In this document: one piece after another, positions 1-10,189 of the stretch
Position numbering within the stretch: the stretch's first letter is position 1
Layout of the letters: every line of letters begins with the position of its first letter
DNA from: Deinococcus sp. Arct2-2
GTDB lineage: Bacteria > Deinococcota > Deinococci > Deinococcales > Deinococcaceae
Direction of reading: 5' to 3'
DNA: 64,000 bases
NCBI RefSeq assembly: GCF_004801315.1
Contig: NZ_SSNW01000012.1
Coordinates: 41,063 to 105,062, forward strand
Position numbers and translations under genes: made by a program
The notes under the pieces: generated by a model
Told to the model about the DNA's origin: nothing
The model's input: only the letters and a program-made list of their open reading frames with translations
The model's database searches: none

Positions 1-363
1 GGATCGGCGGCTCAGGCGGCCTGTATCGTCGGCAGTCCCGTCCTGAGCCCGGTCAGTGCCTACACGTACCAGACCGATGCGGTGCAGGCCGTCGAGGTGC
101 CCTTGCAGTGCGCCCTGAGTGATCAGCCGACCCTGACCTTCAGCTCGCCAGGCGGAACCGTCGACCTGGTTCGCCAGAGGTACTTGGGGGTTCTGACGGC
201 GGGAACCGGGGATCAACTTGAGTACTACATCCCAGACGTCTATGGCACGTCCTTAGATCCAGCGCGCACGTCGTTCCGCTTTCAGGTCATCGTGCCGCGC
301 AACCAGTGGGGCGCATCCAGCCGCAGTTACAGCGGCCCCTTGACCATCACGGTGACGTTTTAG
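1..363 (+). CDS. Spore coat U domain (SCPU) pilin-like protein, 5' end outside window
   Basis: The reading frame is open from the first base, so the start lies upstream. The visible 120 residues are rich in beta-strand and end with YSGPLTITVTF, the terminal strand pattern of spore coat protein U (SCPU) subunits of Csu-type chaperone-usher pili. Such subunits are exported and assembled on the outer membrane. The next two genes encode the matching chaperone and usher, which supports a role as a pilus subunit or tip protein. The stop is TAG. Only the C-terminal domain can be judged. Confidence 0.75.
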   Translation, partial: GSAAQAACIVGSPVLSPVSAYTYQTDAVQAVEVPLQCALSDQPTLTFSSPGGTVDLVRQRYLGVLTAGTGDQLEYYIPDVYGTSLDPARTSFRFQVIVPRNQWGASSRSYSGPLTITVTF

Positions 364-458
364 CCAGAGCGCAACCGGTACAACGTATTGCAGAGCCCGC
401 GCGGCGTCCTTGCTGAGCTGCGCCTTTCTTCTGTCCTTCTCTTCTGAGGTGTGCATTC

Positions 459-1178
459 ATGCTTGTTCGTCGTTTCCTTTTCTGCGCGCTGCTGGGCTGC
501 TTGGGCCAGGCGTCTGCCGCTACCGTCGTCATCAGTCCCGTCACGCTGGAGATCAACCCGCAGCGGCAAGCGATGGCCATGACCACCCTGGTCAACCAGG
601 GCACCACCCCTCTCGTGTTCAGTGCGTCCCTCCTGCGCTGGACGCAGCAAGACGGGCAGGATGTCAATGTGCCCACCCGGGACGCTGCCGTCAATCCCGC
701 CACCTTTACGATTGCTCCGGGGCGGTCACAGGTGGTGCGGATTGGGCTGCGCGGCAAGTCCAGCGCGCCGGAGACGACCTACCGGTTGTTGCTCCGTCAG
801 GCCCCCACACCGGTGACCCCGGCAGCCACGGGAACAGAGGGGCTGCAGGCGGCGATTACGCCGACGTATGTGTTCAGCTTGCCGTTGTTCGTAACCCAAC
901 CCAGCGCTCAGGCGAACGTCAAGACCAGCCTGGAGCGCAGCGCGGCTGGCCTGACTCTGGTGCTGAGCAACAGCGGGACGGCACATGAGGTGTACCGCAA
1001 CATGTCCACCTCCCTCAATGACCAGCCGCTGAATCTGGGCAGCGTCTACGTGCTGCCGGGGTCAACCATGCGCGTCCCCCTGCCCGCACTTCCCGCAGAT
1101 CTCAAGACACTGGTGATCCGCTCGACCAACCGGGCGCAGCAAGACCGCGTCGAGACCCTGAATGTCCCGGCACCTTAA
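459..1178 (+). CDS. Periplasmic pilus chaperone, PapD-like (fimbria/pilus chaperone)
   Basis: The 239-residue product begins with a Sec signal peptide (residues 1 to about 20, cleaved near ASA-A). Two immunoglobulin-like domains follow. The first has the PapD pattern of alternating hydrophobic strand, a TTLVNQG loop and a basic residue before the G1 strand (TIAPGRSQVVRIGLR). These chaperones donate a strand to pilus subunits in the periplasm and pass them to the usher. A TGAGGTG ribosome site lies about 8 bases before the ATG. The 3' end overlaps the usher gene by 17 bases, so the two are probably translationally coupled. Confidence 0.85.
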   Translation: MLVRRFLFCALLGCLGQASAATVVISPVTLEINPQRQAMAMTTLVNQGTTPLVFSASLLRWTQQDGQDVNVPTRDAAVNPATFTIAPGRSQVVRIGLRGKSSAPETTYRLLLRQAPTPVTPAATGTEGLQAAITPTYVFSLPLFVTQPSAQANVKTSLERSAAGLTLVLSNSGTAHEVYRNMSTSLNDQPLNLGSVYVLPGSTMRVPLPALPADLKTLVIRSTNRAQQDRVETLNVPAP

Positions 1179-3336
1179 CGGTCTCCTGACTGCTTTTCTC
1201 CTCAGCAGCGCCGTTGCCCAGAGTGCCCCTCCGCCCGCTGCCCCGGTGCCTGAAGAACCGGTTTCTTCTGCACCTGCACTGGTGTGTCCGCCGGACGAGT
1301 CGTTCGTCGAAGTGAGGGTTGCCGGGCTCAGCCGGGGCGGGGCCTGGGTTCGCACTGGGGCCGCGGATGGGCGAACCTGGCTGCAGCGCAGCGTCATTCG
1401 GGCGGGTGAAGAGGCGTATTTCGATGCGCAGCTAACCTGTGAGGACACCGATCTGGTGCGCCTGAAGCCGGAACTCAGGCTGCAATTTGACCCGGAACAG
1501 TTGACGCTGACGTTCGAGCCGCTGCCCAGTCTGCTGGGCAACGCCTCCTTCACGGTGACGGCTCCGGCGGCGGTCCGTTTGCCGACGTTGCCGCTGCTGA
1601 ATCTGGATTACCAGGTGTCGGGAGGCGCAAACGTTCACGACGCCTCGGACAGCCGGGGGGCGTTCGATACCCGGCTGGAGTACGTGCAGGGAAGCTTTTC
1701 CAGTTCCATCGGCGTGCGGGGCGCATTAAAACTCCCGCTGGCCGGAAGCTTGATGCCCTACGCACGGCTGCGCTACCAACCGGACGAAGCCCGGTTCGCG
1801 CAGCTGGCCTACAACTTGCCCACCACCCTCAGTCTCTGGCGCGGTTCCTTTCGCGGCGTGCAGGCCGGGTTGAGGGGGGGACAGGTCCGCTACTGGCCGT
1901 CGCTGACCTTCGTGTTGCCGCTCGCGTCAGACGTGCGCGTGAGTGTGGATGGGCAGGAACTGCAGCGCAGTCAGTTGGCACCGGGAACGGTCACGCTCCG
2001 GGATCTTCCGCTGCGACAGGACAAGGGTTCTATTGTGGTCAGCATCGAGGACGAGACCGGCCAGCGGTCGGTCTCTCAGCCCTACAGCTTCTCGCCCGTC
2101 CTGTTGGCACCGGGCAGCTACGTCACGAGACTGGAGGGCGGCTGGCTGGGCGATCAGGTCTACGCAGCCGGGGCAGCGCAGTACGGCTTGACCCCCTCCA
2201 TGACGCTTGAGGGTGAAGCGGGCGTCAAAGGGGGCGCGGTGCAGGCCAACGTCTGGGCGGTGTTCGCCCCGGTCAATCAAGTGGTGCGGCTGGGGATTGG
2301 CACCGACACCTCGGGTGAAACGCGAAAGACGTCCCTGAAAGCCCAGTACCGGTTTGCCATCAATGCCTTCAACTTCGGGGTCGACGCCGAAGTCCCCGTC
2401 GAGGGAACACGCGACCCACAGCTCGAACTGGGCCTGCGGTACGCGGCGCCGCGCTTCAATGCCGGACTCACGGGTGGCTACAACACCGCGCAGAACGGCT
2501 GGTACGGACGGCTGGACGGCAGCGTGCCGGTCAATGCCCAGCTGAATGTGGCGTCCTTTGTAGCGGTCACGTCGCGCAGTACTCGGGTGGGGATAGGCGT
2601 CAACTGGATTCCTCAACCGAACGTGCAGGTGCAGACCAGTGCGGTCGGTGGCCCAGGCAGCCCGGGAGGCGTCAATGCCTCCGTCAACTATCAGCTGAAT
2701 CCCACCAACCGGATCGGAGCCAGCACCGACTTCCAGAACTTGGCGTTCTCATACCAGTTCCGCGATCAGGTGGAAGTGGATGTGGCGGCCAGCACCCAAG
2801 GCGACGTGGGCGTGCAGGTGCAGGGCCGGGCCACCCTGGTTGAGGGCAAACTCTCTTTTGCCGCCTCCTCAGGCAGCCGCCGGTTCATTTTGCTCAAAAC
2901 CGGGATTCCTGACCTCGGCATCTCGGCAGAAGGGCTGTACCAGGGCCGCACCAATGCCCAAGGTGAATTGCTGCTTTCCGTCCAAGCCAGTTCGGGCAGC
3001 CAAATTCAGGTGGATCTGAACACCCTGCCGATCGAAGTCTCGCTGCGGGCCGAGACCCTCGTGATGACGCTGCCGACCGAGGGCGCGGTGGTGATGGACT
3101 GGCGGGATAATTTCACCCGCTCGCGCTTCGTGACCTTCGTTCAAGCGGCCGGACAACCGGCGAGTGGGGGCAGCGTGCAGTGGGCCGGGCAAGACCGCAT
3201 CGATCTCGATGATCAGGGTGAGGGGTTGCTGCCTGCTTTGGCTGAAGCGGTGACCGGGATCCTGACCTTCGAGGACGGGCGCACCTGCCCGGTTCAGATT
3301 GGGTCGGCTGCCACCACGGTCACCTGTGATCTTTGA
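1162..3336 (+). CDS. Outer-membrane usher, FimD/PapC family
   Basis: The 724-residue product has a signal peptide (about residues 1-20) and then an N-terminal domain of the usher type (ESFVEVRVAG...RAGEEAY). A long run of amphipathic beta-strands in the middle is consistent with the 24-strand usher barrel. A small beta domain lies at the C-terminus (TFEDGRTCPVQIG), where ushers carry plug-like CTDs. Ushers form the secretion pore and platform for pilus assembly in the outer membrane. The protein is shorter than enterobacterial ushers (about 800 or more residues), as is common in SCPU-type systems. The start overlaps the chaperone gene. No adhesin gene follows, so a tip protein would have to lie upstream of the window. 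Confidence 0.8.
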   Translation: MSRHLNGLLTAFLLSSAVAQSAPPPAAPVPEEPVSSAPALVCPPDESFVEVRVAGLSRGGAWVRTGAADGRTWLQRSVIRAGEEAYFDAQLTCEDTDLVRLKPELRLQFDPEQLTLTFEPLPSLLGNASFTVTAPAAVRLPTLPLLNLDYQVSGGANVHDASDSRGAFDTRLEYVQGSFSSSIGVRGALKLPLAGSLMPYARLRYQPDEARFAQLAYNLPTTLSLWRGSFRGVQAGLRGGQVRYWPSLTFVLPLASDVRVSVDGQELQRSQLAPGTVTLRDLPLRQDKGSIVVSIEDETGQRSVSQPYSFSPVLLAPGSYVTRLEGGWLGDQVYAAGAAQYGLTPSMTLEGEAGVKGGAVQANVWAVFAPVNQVVRLGIGTDTSGETRKTSLKAQYRFAINAFNFGVDAEVPVEGTRDPQLELGLRYAAPRFNAGLTGGYNTAQNGWYGRLDGSVPVNAQLNVASFVAVTSRSTRVGIGVNWIPQPNVQVQTSAVGGPGSPGGVNASVNYQLNPTNRIGASTDFQNLAFSYQFRDQVEVDVAASTQGDVGVQVQGRATLVEGKLSFAASSGSRRFILLKTGIPDLGISAEGLYQGRTNAQGELLLSVQASSGSQIQVDLNTLPIEVSLRAETLVMTLPTEGAVVMDWRDNFTRSRFVTFVQAAGQPASGGSVQWAGQDRIDLDDQGEGLLPALAEAVTGILTFEDGRTCPVQIGSAATTVTCDL

Positions 3337-3527
3337 CCGCTGTTCGAGGAGGGCCAGACGACGGCAAGACTCGGCGGGCGTGTGAGTGAACCGAAAGACG
3401 CCCACCGCATCGGGGCCTGCCTCGTCTCCCGTCCCCTCCATTCCGAACCCTCGCTCGGTCGCTGAGTTCACATGGAACATAGACACCATGCTGGGCCAGA
3501 TCGATACACGTCTCAGGAGACGCCGCC

Positions 3528-3896
3528 TTGACCGTCCCGACGCACTCGTCCGACTTGCTCGTCACTCTACCCGCTCCTGCCCAAGCAACTTCTGCTGACG
3601 ATGACACTGCCGCCCCTTCCCCTCGCTACGTCCTGCATCAGCGCACCCGCGAGTTGGTCGATACCGTGATCCCCCGGCTGATCCTGACCTTTGCCAGCGC
3701 CGCGGACAGCGCCTTGATGGCCAGCATCGTGGCACATGCCAACGACCATGAGACTCAGCAGCAGCATTTGGAGGCGCTCAGAGAAGAACTCATCGCGCAC
3801 TACGCCGATCAAGTGGCGGCCCTGACCCTCCAAGAACTGCTTGAGGCGCACGCCCTTCTCCCCTTTGGCTCAGGCGCACCCACGTCACCTCTCTGA
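3528..3896 (+). CDS. Hypothetical protein, 122 residues, predicted helical
   Basis: The start is TTG, chosen because AGGAGA (3514-3520 region) lies 7 bases before it and no ATG in this frame is better placed. The first 25 residues are low complexity; the rest is predicted helical (ELVDTVIPRLILTFASAADSALMASIVAHANDHETQQQHLEALREELIAH is one continuous amphipathic stretch, split here only by description). There is no signal peptide or membrane segment. No family is recognised. It follows the usher gene by about 190 bases, which does not show co-transcription. Confidence 0.5.
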   Translation: MTVPTHSSDLLVTLPAPAQATSADDDTAAPSPRYVLHQRTRELVDTVIPRLILTFASAADSALMASIVAHANDHETQQQHLEALREELIAHYADQVAALTLQELLEAHALLPFGSGAPTSPL

Positions 3897-3980
3897 CTTT
3901 ATTGGCTGGGAAACCTTTGTTGACGTCGCAAGCCATAACCATTGATTCCTGTCTCGTTGTTTTGAACCCTCGAGCTGGAA

Positions 3981-4065
3981 GGTGAACCCCCCCTTAGAGG
4001 TGGGGACAAGAGCTGTTGCGCTCCCCTTGAGGGGGGCTGGCTGCGGAGCAGACTGGGGATTCACA
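3981..4065. repeat. Small intergenic imperfect inverted-repeat element
   Basis: The element runs from GGTGAACCCC to GGGGATTCAC, which are near-perfect inverted ends. Internal C-runs and G-runs (CCCCCCTTAGAGG, CTCCCCTTGAGGGG) would allow a compact fold. GC-rich small repeats of this style are common between genes in Deinococcus. The rest of the 3897-4258 gap shows no coding frame that I trust. The family assignment is inference. Confidence 0.4.
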
Positions 4066-4223
4066 CGGAGTCGTCAACGCTCAACGCTTGCCGAGCTGAG
4101 CGATCAGTGGCTGTCGCTCAGATCTACAGGAATCGATGGATGAGGTGAGCTGACCTGTGTTAGCCAGCATATTCAATTCGGAAGGATGTCTCGATCTCCA
4201 CAAGCCATCACCATAACTTAAAC

Positions 4224-4258
4224 TTGACTAATCCACTCAGGTTAATTAACTTAGGGGC
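4224..4258 (+). promoter_or_regulatory. Leaderless promoter with overlapping palindromic operator for the iron-uptake operon
   Basis: TTGACT (4224-4229) and TAACTT (4247-4252) are separated by 17 bases and fit -35 and -10 boxes. The -10 ends 6 bases before the GTG start at 4259, so the transcript would be leaderless. GTTAATTAAC (4241-4250) is a perfect 10-bp palindrome over the -10 and fits an iron-responsive operator, for example of the DtxR or Fur family. The regulator is inferred. Confidence 0.5.
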
Positions 4259-5206
4259 GTGAACCGACTTGTCCTCCTCGGCATGCTGGCCCTGTTGCCT
4301 GCTGCCTCTGCCCAAACCCTGACCCTCAACCACGATGAGGGCGTCACCCGCATCAAGAAAAATCCCCAACGGGTCGTGGTCATGGACGAGGAGGCGCTGG
4401 GCTGGATGTTCGCGCTGGGGCTGGGAGACCGCGTGGTGGGCTTGGCGAGCAGCTACCTGTCGCCCACCGACATCAGCGGCGGCAAGCTGAAGCCGAGCGT
4501 GCTGAAGGAAGGTTTTTATGCGCGTGGCAAGCTGAACAATCCCAGTTTCGTGGGCAGTTGGACGGCCCCCAATTTGGAAACGATCTTGGCCCTCAAGCCT
4601 GACCTGATCGTGCGCCTGACGTGGGACGGCAACCAGAATTACGACAAACTCAGCAAGATTGCCCCTACCGCCGGTTACCAAGAGGGCGGACAGGGCTTTT
4701 GGCAAAAGGGGCTGCGTGACTTGGCCCGCGTGTTCGGCAAGCAGGTGCAGGCCGAGCAGATCATCAAGCAGGCCGCAGATGTGAACCGCGCCGCTTCCCG
4801 CAAGTTGCGGGCGGCAGGCGTGTTCAAAAAGTACGACAAAGTGGTGGTGCTGGCCCCCTTCAGCGGCGGAAGCACTTGGGCGTACAGCCGGGTGCGGCTC
4901 ATCGACGACCTGCGCTCCTTGGGCTTCAAAAACGGCCTGAAGATCGGCACGGCGACGCTGGGCATCGGGGCACAGATCAGCGATGAGGCGCTGCTGGGGA
5001 TCGACAAGAAGACGTTGGTGGTGCTGTTTCCTCCCGGCGGCCAATTCAACGGCGCGGACGCTTTTCTGAAGACGCCGGTGGGCCAGCGCCTCAAGGATCA
5101 GAGCGTGCTGTACGTTCCCGAAGCCTTCAGCCCGTACTCTGGCCCGTTGGTGTCCATTCGCAACAGCACCGAAATGACGCGGCTGATTCTGGACAAGTTG
5201 AAGTGA
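4259..5206 (+). CDS. Iron-siderophore/heme ABC transporter substrate-binding protein
   Basis: This 315-residue exported protein has a signal peptide (residues 1-19, ending ASA-Q). It shows the periplasmic-binding-protein type 2 (FhuD/BtuF) layout: an N-lobe with [27 protein letters not shown], an [16 protein letters not shown] core strand, a long linking helix, and a C-lobe. It should capture an iron chelate or heme and deliver it to the FecCD permeases encoded downstream. The start is GTG, supported by the leaderless promoter 6 bases upstream. The stop overlaps the next start (GTGA). A second, divergent binding protein lies in the same operon at 7242. Confidence 0.85.
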   Translation: MNRLVLLGMLALLPAASAQTLTLNHDEGVTRIKKNPQRVVVMDEEALGWMFALGLGDRVVGLASSYLSPTDISGGKLKPSVLKEGFYARGKLNNPSFVGSWTAPNLETILALKPDLIVRLTWDGNQNYDKLSKIAPTAGYQEGGQGFWQKGLRDLARVFGKQVQAEQIIKQAADVNRAASRKLRAAGVFKKYDKVVVLAPFSGGSTWAYSRVRLIDDLRSLGFKNGLKIGTATLGIGAQISDEALLGIDKKTLVVLFPPGGQFNGADAFLKTPVGQRLKDQSVLYVPEAFSPYSGPLVSIRNSTEMTRLILDKLK

Positions 5207-6174
5207 CCGTGACCCGTCCGGCCCGCTTGGCTCCAGCCCGCTCAGCTCTGTGCGCCGACGCCTCACGGGCTGCGGGCGAAGACCCGATTGGCACCGCCCC
5301 GCACTGGCAAGAAGTCACGGTGTTGGAACTGGACGTGCCGATGTGGGCGCGGCTGCGCGACGCGGCGAACTGGACGCCTGAACAACAGGGCGTCTTCGAG
5401 CGGCTGCGCGGCAAAGTCGAGGCTTCCGGTGCCGGGTTCGGCCTGCTGATGAGCGCCCCGGCTTCCCCCAATCAGCCGTTGCAGGTGCGGCACTACCGAC
5501 TGGGGAAAGGCGGCTTCCAGCGGAGCGATTACCAGTCGGCGCATCCTCAGAGCGGCTGGGCACACGGCCTGATCGACACGTTGCTGGAACCGCAGAACCT
5601 GAGCGGCTGGCAGCGCGTGGAGCGTCCTTCCTCTGGCAGCGATATTCACGTGTGCACGCACGGCACAGTGGACGCGTCTTGCGGGCGCTACGGGGTGCCC
5701 GTGTACGCCGCGTTGCAGGCCGCTGGACTGCGGAGCTGGCGCACTGGGCATTTCGGCGGTCACCGCTTCGCCGCCACTGCCGTCGATCTTCCCAGCGGGT
5801 ATCTGTGGGCGCACCTGACCCCCGAACTGGCCGTGCAGGTGGCCCGCCGCGAGGTTCATCCTGCCGAAGTGGCCGGACACCTGCGCGGTTTTGCGGGATT
5901 GCCCCCGCTGGCACAGGTGCTGGACCGCGAACTGCTGGTGCGTTCCGGCTGGAATTGGCTGCGGGCACAGCGCCGGGCCGAAGTGGACGGCGAGAACGTC
6001 ACGCTTCAGTTCGATCTGGACGGCGTGCAGGGGGTGGCCCGCGCACACGTTCGGCCCGCCCCTTCCCTCCAGCTTCCCGGCTCCAGCCACACCCCCGATT
6101 TGGGCGACGTGCGGCAGTGGCATCTGGGGGAGGTGAGCCTAGACCTGCTGGCGGAAACACAGGTCACGGTTTGA
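5203..6174 (+). CDS. Sucrase/ferredoxin-like protein (thioredoxin-like 2Fe-2S fold)
   Basis: The product has 323 residues. The central motif [16 protein letters not shown], together with an upstream [17 protein letters not shown], matches the sucrase/ferredoxin-like family, whose thioredoxin-like fold binds a 2Fe-2S cluster through conserved cysteines. There is no signal peptide, so it is cytoplasmic. It is translationally coupled on both sides (GTGA with the binding protein, TTGA with the permease). This places it inside the iron-uptake operon and suggests a role in reducing or releasing imported iron; that role is inference. GTG at 5209 is an alternative start. Confidence 0.75.
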   Translation: MTVTRPARLAPARSALCADASRAAGEDPIGTAPHWQEVTVLELDVPMWARLRDAANWTPEQQGVFERLRGKVEASGAGFGLLMSAPASPNQPLQVRHYRLGKGGFQRSDYQSAHPQSGWAHGLIDTLLEPQNLSGWQRVERPSSGSDIHVCTHGTVDASCGRYGVPVYAALQAAGLRSWRTGHFGGHRFAATAVDLPSGYLWAHLTPELAVQVARREVHPAEVAGHLRGFAGLPPLAQVLDRELLVRSGWNWLRAQRRAEVDGENVTLQFDLDGVQGVARAHVRPAPSLQLPGSSHTPDLGDVRQWHLGEVSLDLLAETQVTV

Positions 6175-7202
6175 CGGCGAACGCTGTGCGCAAAGCGGGT
6201 CTGCCCCAGTCCGGACGGGTGCTGATCTTTACCGGTGCGTGGCTGCTGCTGCTGCTGGCGCTCCTCGCTTCTTTGGCCCTGGGGGCCAGCGAAATTCCCC
6301 TGACGCGGGTGGCCCAGCTGCTCTTTGCCCCCGACGACAGCACCGACAGCTTGGTAGTTCATGCGTTGCGGCTGCCGCGCACACTGGTGGCAGGCTTGGC
6401 CGGAGCGGCGCTGGCCGTGTCGGGGCTGCTGCTTCAGGGCGTGACCCGCAATCCACTGGCCGATCCGGGCATTCTGGGGGTAGAGGCGGGTGGAGCCTGC
6501 GCCATTTTGGTGATGGTGGTCTTCTTTCCTGCCGCCCCCAGTGTGCTGTTCGTGCCTGCCGCCTTTCTGGGCGGGGTGCTGGCAGCGGCGGCGGCCTACA
6601 GCGCGGCACACAGTGCAGCCAACAGTGCGGGCCTGACTCCGCTGCGGCTCGCGCTGGCCGGGGTAGCGGTGGCGTCGTTGCTGGGCGCGGCCACCCGCTC
6701 GGTGCAGATTTTGTTCGAAACCCGCGCCCAAGGCGCACTCTTCGCGCTGTCCGGCTCGGTGGCGGGGCGCACTTGGGAGCAGCTATGGCAGGTTGCGCCG
6801 TGGCTGGGGCTGGGGCTGGTGTTGGCCCTGCTGTTCGCCGCCCGCGTGAATGTCTTGGCGCTGGGTGAGGACATTGCGAGCAGTTTGGGGGCCAGAACCG
6901 CCCGCGACAGCGCGGTTCTCACGGCGCTGGGCGTGGTATTGGCCGCCGGTTCAGTCAGCGTGGTGGGGCCGATTGGGTTCGTGGGCCTCCTTGTTCCGCA
7001 CGCTGCCCGCGCCCTCGTAGGGGCCGATCACCGCCTGAGCCTGCCGCTCACGGCCCTGTTGGGTGCAGCCTTTTTGATCTTGGCCGACGTCGCCGCCCGC
7101 GTCGTTGACCGCCCCGCCGAAACCCCGGTGGGCATTCTGGTGGCCGCTGCCGGAGCGCCGTTTTTCGTGCTGCTGGCGCGGCGCATCGGGCGCAGGGCTT
7201 AG
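6171..7202 (+). CDS. Iron ABC transporter permease, FecCD family (first of two)
   Basis: From the TTG at 6171, which overlaps the previous stop, the product is 343 residues, the usual FecCD length. GTG at 6186 is an alternative start. It has about nine to ten membrane segments and the FecCD signatures RLPRTLVAGLAGAALAVSG, NPLADPGILGVEAGG and GPIGFVGLLVPHAAR, the last contacting the ATPase. It should form a heterodimer with the product of the gene at 8209. The frame is open further upstream, but that part only mirrors the ferredoxin-like gene in another frame. Confidence 0.85.
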   Translation: MTANAVRKAGLPQSGRVLIFTGAWLLLLLALLASLALGASEIPLTRVAQLLFAPDDSTDSLVVHALRLPRTLVAGLAGAALAVSGLLLQGVTRNPLADPGILGVEAGGACAILVMVVFFPAAPSVLFVPAAFLGGVLAAAAAYSAAHSAANSAGLTPLRLALAGVAVASLLGAATRSVQILFETRAQGALFALSGSVAGRTWEQLWQVAPWLGLGLVLALLFAARVNVLALGEDIASSLGARTARDSAVLTALGVVLAAGSVSVVGPIGFVGLLVPHAARALVGADHRLSLPLTALLGAAFLILADVAARVVDRPAETPVGILVAAAGAPFFVLLARRIGRRA

Positions 7203-7241
7203 CCCTCGTCCTTCAAACGTTCTCCCCCGCCGAGGTGCGCT

Positions 7242-8189
<948 letters not shown>

Positions 8190-8208
8190 GGAGAGGAGTG
8201 GTTGCCGC

Positions 8209-9225
8209 GTGACTGTCCCGTTTTCTCCCCGCTTCACCAGTGCCCGCGCCCTGCTGGTGGCCGGGATTCTGGCGACGCTGACCATGCTGCTGAGCGTGTT
8301 GGCACTGGGGTTGGGCGCGGTAGCCACCCCGGCGGCACAGGTTTGGGCGGCGCTGTGGGGCGGCGGCGATAGCCTGACCCGGCAACTGGTGCTGGAGTTG
8401 CGGCTGCCGCGTGTGGGCGTCTCGCTGCTGTGCGGCGCGATGTTCGCGGCGTCCGGCGCGGTGATGCAGGGCGTGATCCGCAATCCGCTGGCCTCGCCAG
8501 ACCTGATCGGCGTGGGGGCGGGGGCGGGGCTGGCGGCCACCGTGTTTTTGCTGGCTTGGCCCGCCGCGCCGCCGGGCGGGTTGCCTTGGGCCGCGCTGGC
8601 CGGAGCGTGGGGCGGCTTCGGCTTGGTGCTGCTGCTCTCGCGCGACTGGGGTGGGGCAGACGGATTACCTCCGGTGCGGCTGGCACTGGTGGGCGTGGCG
8701 GTGTCGGCGGCGCTGGGCGCAGTTCAGCACTTGGTGCTGGTGCGTGCCCCCGACGGCTTGGGTTCGGCGCTGACCTTCCTGACGGGCACGGTGTACGGCG
8801 CGGACGCCGAGCGACTGTGGCGCGTGCTGCCCTGGGCGCTGGTGCTGCTGCCCGCCTCGCTGCTGCTGTCGCGCACGCTGGACGTGCTGAATCTGGGCGA
8901 GGATTTGGCAACCGGGCTGGGAACGCGGGTCAATCCTGCCCGCCTGCTCTCGCTGGGCGTGGGCGTCGCGCTGGCCGGAGCCGCCGTGACCGGGGCAGGC
9001 CTGCTGGGCTTCGTGGGCTTGCTGGCTCCGCACCTCGCTCGGCTGCTGGTGGGCGCAAAGCACGCACGGACGCTGCCGGTGAGTCTGCTGCTGGGAGCGT
9101 TGCTGGTGCTGGCCGCCGACACCTTGGGCCGCACACTGCTGCCGCCGCTTGAAGTTCCGGCAGGGCTGTTGACCACGCTGGTAGGCGCACCGTATTTCCT
9201 GTATCTGCTCAGAAGGAGCGCATGA
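8209..9225 (+). CDS. Iron ABC transporter permease, FecCD family (second of two)
   Basis: The GTG at 8209 is chosen because a purine-rich ribosome site (GAGGAGAGGA, about 8189-8198) precedes it; the product is then 338 residues. It carries FecCD signatures LRLPRVGVSLLCGAMFAASGAVMQG, IRNPLASPDLIGVGAGAG and LGFVGLLAPHLARLLVG, in a protein with about nine membrane segments. It pairs with the first permease and the ATPase encoded next. The stop overlaps the ATPase start (ATGA). Confidence 0.85.
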   Translation: MTVPFSPRFTSARALLVAGILATLTMLLSVLALGLGAVATPAAQVWAALWGGGDSLTRQLVLELRLPRVGVSLLCGAMFAASGAVMQGVIRNPLASPDLIGVGAGAGLAATVFLLAWPAAPPGGLPWAALAGAWGGFGLVLLLSRDWGGADGLPPVRLALVGVAVSAALGAVQHLVLVRAPDGLGSALTFLTGTVYGADAERLWRVLPWALVLLPASLLLSRTLDVLNLGEDLATGLGTRVNPARLLSLGVGVALAGAAVTGAGLLGFVGLLAPHLARLLVGAKHARTLPVSLLLGALLVLAADTLGRTLLPPLEVPAGLLTTLVGAPYFLYLLRRSA

Positions 9226-10028
9226 ACCGCCCAGAAGACCTCGCCTCACCGCTGTCCACCCACGATCTGAAGCTGGCCTACGGCACGTCTGTCATCGTGC
9301 CGCACCTGAATCTGAGCCTCAAGGCCGGGCAGGTGACCAGTATCATCGGCCCCAACGGCTGCGGCAAAAGCACGGTGCTGCGGGCGTTGGCGCGGCTGCG
9401 GCCTGTCAGCGGGGGGAACGTGACGCTGTACGGTCAGGCGCTGCACAGCCTGCCCAGCAAGGAAGTGGCGCGGCGGCTGGCGATGTTGCCGCAGGGGCCG
9501 GTTGCCCCCGAAGGTCTGTCGGTGGAGGAACTGGTCTGGTTTGGCCGCCACCCGCATCAGGGCCGCTTCCCGGTGCGCCGTCCGGAAGACCGCGAGGCGG
9601 TGGCGTGGGCGCTGTCCCAGACGGGCATGACCATCTTCGGCCGCCGCCCGCTGGAAGCCCTCTCCGGCGGGCAGCGGCAGCGGGCATGGATCGCCATGAG
9701 CTTGGCCCAGCAAACCGAAATCTTGCTGCTGGATGAACCCACCACGTACCTGGACTTGTCGCACCAGTTGGAGGTGTTGCAATTGGCCCAGCGCCTGAAC
9801 CGTGAGCAGGGCAAAACGGTGGTGATGGTGCTGCACGACCTGAATCAAGCGGTGCGCTACAGCGATGAGATCATCGCCATGCGGGACGGCGAGGTCTACG
9901 CCCAAGGCCGCCCGGAAGACGTGCTGACGCCAGCCTTGCTGACCGACGTGTTCGGCCTCAAGGCCCACCTTCTGAGTGACCCGGACACGGGCAGGCCGTA
10001 CATCATTCCGTATGCGTTGACGCGCTGA
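9222..10028 (+). CDS. Iron-siderophore ABC transporter ATPase, FecE/FepC family
   Basis: The 268-residue product has all ABC ATPase motifs: Walker A GPNGCGKST (43-51), signature LSGGQRQRAW, Walker B ILLLDEPT, D-loop YLDLSHQ and the switch VMVLHDLNQAVRYSD. It powers import through the two FecCD permeases. It is the only ATPase of the operon and is translationally coupled to the second permease. Confidence 0.9.
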   Translation: MNRPEDLASPLSTHDLKLAYGTSVIVPHLNLSLKAGQVTSIIGPNGCGKSTVLRALARLRPVSGGNVTLYGQALHSLPSKEVARRLAMLPQGPVAPEGLSVEELVWFGRHPHQGRFPVRRPEDREAVAWALSQTGMTIFGRRPLEALSGGQRQRAWIAMSLAQQTEILLLDEPTTYLDLSHQLEVLQLAQRLNREQGKTVVMVLHDLNQAVRYSDEIIAMRDGEVYAQGRPEDVLTPALLTDVFGLKAHLLSDPDTGRPYIIPYALTR

Positions 10029-10173
10029 AAGGCGTACTTTATGCCAGCACCGGGTCAACGCCCTTGCCGCCGTCTCATCCGAGCGGACTTGCCATGCTGC
10101 GAAACGGACGGGCAGCTTTTACCCCTACCCAGCTAAACGATCCTGCACTTTCGCCCTTTCTGTGGGCGGTGGA

Positions 10174-10189
10174 TGGTATGAATACAGGT
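10174..10189 (+). promoter_or_regulatory. Extended -10 promoter for a leaderless DUF3160 transcript
   Basis: TGG followed by TATGAA (10177-10182) makes an extended -10 box that ends 7 bases before the ATG at 10190. This geometry fits leaderless transcription. No convincing -35 is visible. Confidence 0.4.
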
